From contig JANEZZ010001497.1 of NCBI GenBank assembly GCA_026122225.1, forward strand, positions 496,001 to 560,000: 64,000 nucleotides of DNA, written 5' to 3'. The notes beneath the pieces were generated by a model. The model was not told where the DNA came from and made no database searches. It saw only the letters and a list, made by a program, of their open reading frames with translations. Positions 47,601 through 56,600 of this stretch are shown piece after piece (positions within the stretch are counted from its first letter, which is position 1; every line of letters begins with the position of its first letter). Made by a program: the position numbers and the translations under genes. The DNA comes from Heloderma charlesbogerti. Its lineage: Eukaryota > Chordata > Lepidosauria > Squamata > Helodermatidae.

Positions 47601-50600
47601 CCACTGGAATGCCTCCAGTGTGGGAGAGCCCACCACCTCCTTAGGTAATTGGTTCCATTGTCGTATTGCTCTGACAGTCAGGAAGTTTTCCTTGATGTTC
47701 AGCCGCAATCTGGCTTCCTGTCACTTGAGCCCATTATTCCGTGTCCTGCACTCTGGGGTGATCGAGAAGACATCCTGGCCTTCCTCTCTGTGGCAACCTT
47801 TCAAAGACTTGAAGAGCGCTATCATATCTCCCCTCAGTCTTCTTTTCTCAAGGCTAAACATGCCCAGTTCTTTCAGTCTCTCCTCATAGGGCTTTGTTTC
47901 CAGTCCCCTGATCATCTTTGTTGCCCTCCTCTGAACCCTCTCCAGCTTGTCTGCATCCTTCTTAAAATGTGGTGCCCAGAACTGGACACAGTACTCCAGA
48001 TGAGGCCTAACCAGTGCTGAGTAGAAGGGAACTAGTACTTCCTGGGATTTGGAAGCTATGCTTCTATTAATGCAGCCCCAAATAGCATTTGCCTTTTTTG
48101 CAGCCACATCACATCTAGGCAGTCACATCACATCTAGAGTCATCTAGGCTGCACAAATGATGGCCACGACATCCCTCTGGGGTCCCTGAGCCAACTGCCT
48201 GCAGCTCCTCACCAACTTGCAAGACTGCATTTACATGGCCTGGCAAGCTGGCTCCTTTCTCAAGCCTCATTTTAAACAGCTTCCTCTTCAAGAAGAGCTT
48301 TGTATTCACACTGGTGGGCTGGTGCACTTTCTGCAGAGCCTCCCACATTCCCTTTGCTGTTTTCTCATTTGTGATGTGGAGAAACTGGCCATTTTCGACT
48401 GATAGAGCAATTGTTGCCCTTGCTTTTCTGTCCCTTTTGTCCCAGTCCTGGTGGTTTTCTGTGGGGTGAGCCGATTCCAGAACCTCCCACGAGTCCTCTT
48501 TCACTAGCACCATTTCCATCTTGAACTTCCATATCTGGTAGTTCCCAGTGCCTAGTTTTTCCATGGCTGCATGTATATTTCCTTCAGCCATCATTCCACC
48601 CTCTGAGATTTTTCTCCCTTGTCTATCTGATGGGTAGTACTCACAGGTTTCCAGATGATTCCTTCCAAAAGCTTTTTTTTCTTCTTTATTGGCTGCTGGG
48701 ACACATAACTTGAAGTCTGAATCAGCCCCCTATCAGTAGCCACAGATGTAAACAAAACACACTCAAGTGGTGGGTTAGGAACAGACTTTTACTGGAAATA
48801 TACCAAATGTACATCTCAAGGCAAGTGGGCTGATTTCAGCCCCATGGTCAGCATCATGTGCAAGAGGAAGTAGGAAGAAGATAGGAAAGTACAGGGAGGA
48901 GACAAGGAAAAAGGCAGAATGACCTCCCAGAGATCCCCTCCCACCTCACTCAGGTACATATTAACCCTTAAAGTTCAGGTTAAGTGACTCGTGGCCCTTG
49001 ACCCTACAACAGTTTCCTCTGTTTAAGTCAAATGGGATTGTGTTGGACTTCCTTGGCAATTTTCCATGTAAATATCTTATGTATTAAATCTGATAGCACT
49101 GTGGTCACTGCTTCCAGTTGGTTCAACAACATTTACATCTCATACCAGTTCCTGACAAAACCACTTAGGATTAAACCCAGGGTCACCTCCACTCTGGTCA
49201 GTTCCATGATCAAATGTTCTATGGCTTAGTCATTTAAGGCATCAAGAAATTTAGCCTCTTTGTCATGACTGGAACATGTACTGATCCAGTCAATGTGGGA
49301 GAAATTGAGGTCATCCATTATTACTAACCTCTCCAATTTCATTTTCCATCTCAAGGTCACCCTGAGCATTCTGACCTGTGGGATGATAGCATGTTCTTAT
49401 CATTACGTTAGTTTTGGAGCCTGGTATTCTCACCCACAGCACATCTGAGGAAGAGTCTGCCCCTTTTAGGGTTTCTAGTCTGCTTGATATGATGCCCCCT
49501 TTGATGTATAGAACAACATCTCCTCCAGTATGGTCTTCCCTGCCCTTCCTGTAGTTTGTATCCAGAGATTATGGTATCCCACTGGTTATCTCCATTCCAC
49601 TGGCTTTCCATGATGCCCATCATTTCTATGTTCTCCTTTAAAACCTTGCAGGCATTGTTCCAGGAGGTAGCATTGCGTGGCTATGACTCAGTTCCCTGGC
49701 AGCTCTGCTATAGGATACTGCAGGTATCATCTTGTCCCCAGTGCTTTTATCATCTATATGAAGCTTTGATATACTCTTTGGACTAATTCAATACACTCTG
49801 ATTTATGCAATTCTATATGAAGCCACTGGGGCTGTTGAGGGTTCAGCTCTATTTGTCTATAACATCTGAATCAGGAGAGGCCATGCATGTTCTGAACATG
49901 CCTGGTCACAGTGATGGGTTGGATGAGCACCACGAAACTGATACTGGAATATGCTAAGATGGAGATGCTCTGGCTGGTGGATTCCTGAGTACAGGTACTG
50001 GAGTGTTTCCTTGTTTTTAGGGATGGGCAGCTCTGGGAATTCAGTTCCATTTATGCCCAATGGGATTCTGCAGCATTTCCATTCCATTAAGAAATGGCGG
50101 ACTATGGTAGATTCCCCCCCCCCGCTTTCCAGTAGTGCTTTGCACATTGTTTCTGGGTTTTGTCATTTGTGTGAATGATAATTTTCACAAAGGGTAATTT
50201 GTGCAAATTGCCGCCATGTAGGAAAACCCAGAATCTATGTATTGGATTGCCTTGCTAAGACTGAGTTGACACCAGTGGGGGGAAATGGAATGAAATCCAC
50301 AGCACCAAACCAGAAAAATCCATCGAATTTTCACCCCCCAACCCAGATGGGTGCACTCCTTCAGAAAGAATGAGACTACTTCTAGATGTGGGTGAACTCC
50401 TTCAGAAAGAATGTGTACATAATTTGGGGGGTCTCCTGGACTCATCATTTTCATTAGTAGCCCAAGTGTCTTTTGTGGTGAGGAGCATCAATTACCAGCT
50501 TTGGTTGCTATGCAAAAAAAACAAATTTCTGGACAGGGATAGCCTGGACACTGCAGACCATGAATTAGTAGCCTCACATTTAGATGACTGCAGTGTACTT

Positions 50601-53600
50601 CATGTGGGGCTACATTTGTGCTTGGTTCAGAGGCTGCAGCTGGTAGAGAATGCACAAGCCAGGATGCACATATATCACACCAGATTGAAGCAACTGCACT
50701 GACTGCCTATTAGCTACTGAGCCAAGTTCAAGGTGGTGTTGCTGGCGCATAGTCCTGACACACAGGGGCAAGCCCCTGCAAAAATCTTAGCCATACATAG
50801 ATCGTCAAAACAAGGAATGTATCACAATGGAAAAAAGACAGATGAAGACAGTTAGGTCTCATGAAGTGTTTCATTGTCAAACTCTTTCTGCTTGCACAGG
50901 AGTCCCAGGAACCCAAGGAGCATACACCACTCAGCAGTGTGAAGCCAAGAATGCTACATGCAATTTTTATGCATGTTTCGGTAAGAATTCATACCTTGGA
51001 GAATGTGATTGGTGGCTATGGAGGTGCTGTGCAAGGTAAGTCCAAAAATATATATAAAAGGAGAACAGTATTGTGTGGCCTGCATGCACCAGTCTCTGGA
51101 AGAATCTCCCCTGGTGGAATCCCTGCTGTCTTCTCTGGTATCAGATCAGAAGTAACAGTGGGGATGAAGGTGGTGGCGGGGGACTCTGGCAGCCATAGGA
51201 GGATTGACTGCTCCTTCCACTGCCATCAGTCTTCCTTCACATGCCTCCTGCTGCCCCCAATAGGAGGGGCTGTAGCTCAGTGGTAGAGCACAGGCTTTGC
51301 ATGCAGAAGGTCCCGGGTTCAATTCCTAGTAGCTCCAAATAGGCTGAGGAAAGAATCCTGCCTAAACCCCTGGAGAGCTGCTGCCAGTCAGTATCGACAA
51401 TACCAGGGTAGATGGACTGATGGTTTGACTCAGTATATAGCAGCTTTTGATATTCCTCTGGAAGAGGAGCTCCACTTGGCTGGCCTGCTCCTCCCAGCAC
51501 TGGCCAGATCCTTTCACGTGCTGCTTGCCATCCCCACCAGGATAACAAGCAGTGCGAAGAGCCGTGGACTCAGCTAGTGATGGGAAGATCCTCTCCTCCC
51601 AGTGACAGCTGAGTCATCCTCCCCACATCTCTTGCTGCCCACAATGGGGACAGTGGGAGGGACATGGAGAAAGCTCAGTGCGGCACCAGCTGGGCCCCTT
51701 TCGCCATGCTGAGAGAGCCATAGAACTCTGCAACTCTTTCACTTGGAGAAAGTTCAAATAGGCCAAGTGACATCAGTGGGCATGGCCATGTCCACCAATG
51801 TCATCCAGACCTTGGAGGGCCCAGTAGTGGGCAATTCTGCCCCCCCCACACACAAAGTTAGTCTGAACCCCTTCTCTGGGTACACAGAAGCGTACCTGAC
51901 TAGAGTCAATGTGTTTCCAAATGAGATCTTCAAAAGTAGTATTAGGGATGTACGGACTGTGAAAATCTGCTCCATGTTTCGTGTATTGTAGGGTTCCTTT
52001 TGTTCCATCCTCCACTCGGGATTGGATGTGAATTTTTTTCCTGTCATGCAGAAAAATACACAATTACGTAGGAGGTTTTGTAAGAATTTACATAATTGAC
52101 GGTAGTACATAACATTTAGTGTATTGTCCCCTATTACATTCAACTTAGTCCATCTTGAATTTTTCCAGCATCCCTAGGTAGCATACAACAGAAGTATAAA
52201 GGAAACCATTGTGCTCATCAGTGGCATCATTGCTGTCAACAGCAAAGACACAAACTATGGAGATGAACAACTGGGTTATAGTTGGCTTTTTCCTTCCAAA
52301 GTTGTTGTTGTTGTTCAGTCGTTCAGTTGTGTCTGACTCTTCGTGACCCCATTGACCATAGCATGCCAGGCCTTCCTGTCCTCCGCTCTCTCCTGGAGAG
52401 TGCTCAAGTTCATATTCATTGCATCGATGATGCTATCTAGCCATCTCACCCTCTGCCATCCCCTTCTCCTTTTGCCTTCAATCTTTCCCAGCATCAGGGT
52501 CTTTTCCAGAGAGTTTTCTCTTCGCATTAGGTGGTCAAAATAGTTGAGCTTCAGCTTCAGTATCTGTCCTTCCAATGAGCACTCAGGGCTGATTTCCTTT
52601 AGGATCGACTGATTTGACCTCCTTGCAGTCCAGGGGACTCGTAAGAGTCTTCTCCAGCACCACAGTTCAAAAGCATCAATTCTTCAGCGCTCAGCCTTCC
52701 TTATAGTCCAGCTCTCACTGCCATACATTACTACTGGGAAAACCATAGCTTTGATTAGATGACTTTTGTTGACAAGGTGATGTCTCTGCTTCTTACAATG
52801 CTGTCTAGGTTTGCCATAGCTTTCCTCCCAAGGAGCAAGCGTCTTTTAATTTCATGGCTACAGCGACCATCTGTGGTGATCTTGAAGCTCAAGAAAATAA
52901 AATCTGTCAATGCTGCCATTTCTTGGATGGCCCTGCATGGTATAGCTTATGGCTTCACTGAGTTATGCAAGCCCCTTCGCCACAACAAGGCAGTGATCCA
53001 TGAAGGGACTTCCAAAGTTATACATACCAATATTGTATTACACAGAATTTAACGAATTGTAATAAGGAAGCACTGTGGTACATCTGTCTTTTCCCTGTGA
53101 TTCTCTGAGATGTGCTTTATGCAACTGGCTGGCCACAGACCAACCATCAACTGATCAGACTCGATTTCCCCAGATCAAAGCATCATCAAAGGGTAGTATC
53201 CAACAGTGCCATTGCATATGGATGGAGCCGCTCCCACCAATTCCATTGTGGCAGCCAGACTTATTGCTTGCACAACAGAGTTGTTGCACAACAGAGTTTC
53301 ACAAAGTTGCACAACAGACTTATTGCTTGCACAACAGAGAGTTAATGATTCCAAGAGGAAGCCATGAAATGAGAGGAAACACCCATTTTTGTATTGAGAC
53401 AGGATGTGGTATGAGAGCATATAACATAGCCAAAAATAGGAGATGGTCGTTGTAAATAAAATATTTAAAAAGAACTCTGAAATTCAGTAAAGTATCCAGA
53501 ACACAGCCTTGTCCAGGGTTTTTTGGATGAGTTTCCATTTGCATAGCTCAAGGATATTGACAAGGAGCTTGGACGGATTCATGCCACAACTTTCATATTG

Positions 53601-56600
53601 GATCCTTGCTTCTCTTGGCCTGTAAAAACTGGCAGGGAGTGAACAGCCACAGCTCCAGCCATAGCAGGCTGAGAAACATAATTTGCTGCTCTTTCCTGCT
53701 TCACTGCCTGATGTGGACACATGACCCCATGTGTCCACATCCTGAAAATAATATTGAGTCCATATTTTTTCTAATATATGCAGCATAAACTGAAGAAAAA
53801 AGGCTTTCACTAGCAATTAGTAATTATAGTCAATGCCAATAGTATAAAATATAACATGTGAAAAAACCAAACTATCCTCAGACAGAGCACAGGAAGAAGA
53901 AAAAGAGGTTCACTTTTTAATTTTAAGTAAGCTGGTGTTCCCCCTTCATGGATCACTGCCTTGTTGTGGCGAAGGGGCTTGCGTAATTCAGTGAAGCCAT
54001 AAGCTATGCCGTGCAGGGCCACCCAAGACGGACAGGTCATGGCAGAGAGTTCTGACAAAATGTGGTCCACTGGAGAAGGAAATGGCAACCCACTCCAGTA
54101 TTCTTGCCAAGAAAACCCCATGGAACATATCACAAGGCTAAAAGAGATGACGCCGGAAGATGAGCCCCTCAGGTCGGAAGGTGTCCAATATGCTACTGGG
54201 GAAGAGCAGAGGGTATTTCCAAGTAGCGCCAGAAAGAGTGAAGCAGCTGGGCCAAAGCTGAAAGGACACTCAGCTGTGGATGTGTCTGGCGGTGAAAAGA
54301 AAATCCGATGCTGTAAAGAACAATATTGTTTAGGAACCTGGAATGTCAGATCAATGAATCAAGGTAAGCTGGAGGTGGTCAAACATGAGATGGCAAGATT
54401 GAACATCGACATCTTGGGAATCAGCGAACTCAAATGGACAGGCATGGGCGAATTTAATTCAGGTGACCATCATATCTACTATTGTGGGCAAGAATCCCTT
54501 AGAAGAAATGGAGTAGCACTCATAGTCAACAAAAGGGTGGGAAAAGCAGTATTGGGGTACAATCTTAAAAATGATAGAATGATCTCAGTATGAATCCAAG
54601 GCAAACCATTCAACATCACAGTAATTCAAGTCTATGCCCCAACCACTGAGGCCGAAGAAGCTGAGGTTGATCGGTTCTATGAAGACCTACAACACCTTCT
54701 AGAACTAACACCAAAAAAAGATGTCCTCTTCATCATAGGGGATTGGAATGCTAAAGTAGGAAGTCAAGAAATCACCGGGATAACAGGCAGGCATGGCCTT
54801 GGTGTACAAAATGAAGCAGGACAAAAGCTAATAGAGTTTTGCCAAGAGAACATGCTGATCATAGCAAACACTCTTTTCCAACAGCACAAGAGGCGACTCT
54901 ACACATGGACGTCACCAGATGGTCAATATCGAAATCAGATTGATTATGTCCTTTGCAGCCAAAGATGGAGAAGCTCCATACAGTCAGTAAAAACAAGACC
55001 TGGAGCTGACTGTGGCTCAGATCATGAGCTTCTTATTGCAAAATTTCAGCTTAAATTGAAGAACGTCGGGAAAACCACTAAACCGTTCAGGTATGACCTA
55101 AATCATATCCCTGATGAATATACAGTGGAGGTGAGGAATAGATTTCAGGGATTAGACCTGATAGACAGAGTGCCTGAGGACCTATGGATGGAGGTCCGTA
55201 ACATTGTTCAGGAGGCAGCAACGAAATCCATCCCAAAGAAAAAGCAATGCAAGAAAGCCAAGTGGCTGTCTGATGAGGCTTTACAAGTAGCTCACGAAAG
55301 AAGGGAAGCGAAAAGCAAGGGAGAAAGGGGAAGATATACCCAACTGAATGTAGAGTTCCAGAGAATAGCAAGGAGAGACAAGAAGGCCTTCTTAAATGAA
55401 CAATGCAAAGAAATCGAGGAAAACAACAGAATGGGAAAGACTAGAGATCTCTTCAAGAAAATTGGAGATCTCAAGGGAACGTTTTGTGCAAAGATGGGCA
55501 TGATAAAGGACAAAGAAGGCAGGGACCTAACAGAAGCAGATGAGATTAAGAAGAGGTGGCAAGAATACACAGAAGAACTATACAGGAAAGATCTGAATGT
55601 CCCTGATAGCCATGATAGTGCGGTCACTGAACTTGAGCCGGACATCCTCGAGAGTGAAGTCAAGTGGGCCTTAGGAAGCATTAGTAACAACAAAGCTAGC
55701 AGACACGACAGTATTCCAGCCGAGCTATTTAAAATCCTAAAAGATGATGCTGTTAAAGTGCTGCATTCAATATGCCAACAAATCTGGAACACTCAACAGT
55801 GGCCACAAGATTGGAAAAGGTCAGTTTACATTCCAATTCCAAAGAAGGGCAACGCCAAAGAGTGTTCAAACTACCGCACAATTGCACTCATTTCACATGC
55901 CAGCAAGGTGATGCTCAAAATCCTACAAGCTAGGCTTCAGCAGTATGCGAACCGAGAACTACCGGAAGTACAAGCTGGGTTTCGAAGAGGCAGAGGAACT
56001 AGAGATCAAATCGCCAACGTTCGCTGCATCATGGAGAAAGCAAGAGAATTCCAGAAAAACGTCTATTTCTGCTTCATTGACTACGCTAAAGCCTTTGATT
56101 GTGTGGATCACAACAAACTGTGGCAAATTCTGAAAGTGATGGGAGTACCAGACCACCTTACCTGTCTCCTGAGAAACCTGTACGAGGGTCAAGAAGCAAC
56201 AGTCAGAACCAGACATGGAACAACCGATTGGTTCAAAATTGGGAAAGGAGTACGACAAGGCTGCATATTGTCACCCTGCTTATTTAACTTATATGCAGAG
56301 TACATCATGAGAAATGCCGGGTTGGATGAATCAGAGGTCGGAATTAAGATTGCTGGGAGAATTATCAACAACCTCCGATATGCAGACGATACCACCCTAA
56401 TGGCAGAAAGCGAAGAGGATCTAAAGAGCCTCTTGTTGAGGGTGAAAGAGGAGAGTGCAAAAGCTGGTTTGAAACTCAACATTAAAAAAACTAAGATCAT
56501 GGCATCTGGCCCCATCACTTCCTGGCATATAGAAGGGGAAGAAATGGAAGCAGTGACAGATTTTACTTTCTTGTGCTCCAAGATCACCGCAGACGGTGAC

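Larger units (their letters stand above)
39896..49011 (-). mobile_element. Ty1/copia LTR retrotransposon, nearly full length with nested insertions
   Basis: LTRs at 39896-40190 and 48711-49011 are bounded by a 5-bp duplication GTTTC (39891-39895 and 49012-49016). On the minus strand the order is gag, protease, integrase, RT, RNase H, the copia order. Next to the 5' LTR, GTTATGTGTCCCAGC resembles the site that pairs with the 5' half of initiator tRNA-Met, as in Drosophila copia. Next to the 3' LTR is a GAGAAGGAG purine tract. Frameshifts, stops and four insertions make it inactive. Removing the insertions leaves about 4.6 kb, a normal copia length. Confidence 0.92.
34340..51560 (+). repeat. 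Tandem duplication unit carrying defensin gene C
   Basis: Partner of 11316-21000, with the same order of LINE-like piece, AT-rich MITE, promoter, exon 1, intron 1, exon 2 and SINE. It is much longer because of nested insertions at 39415-49649 and unit-specific MITEs. Limits are approximate. Confidence 0.75.
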
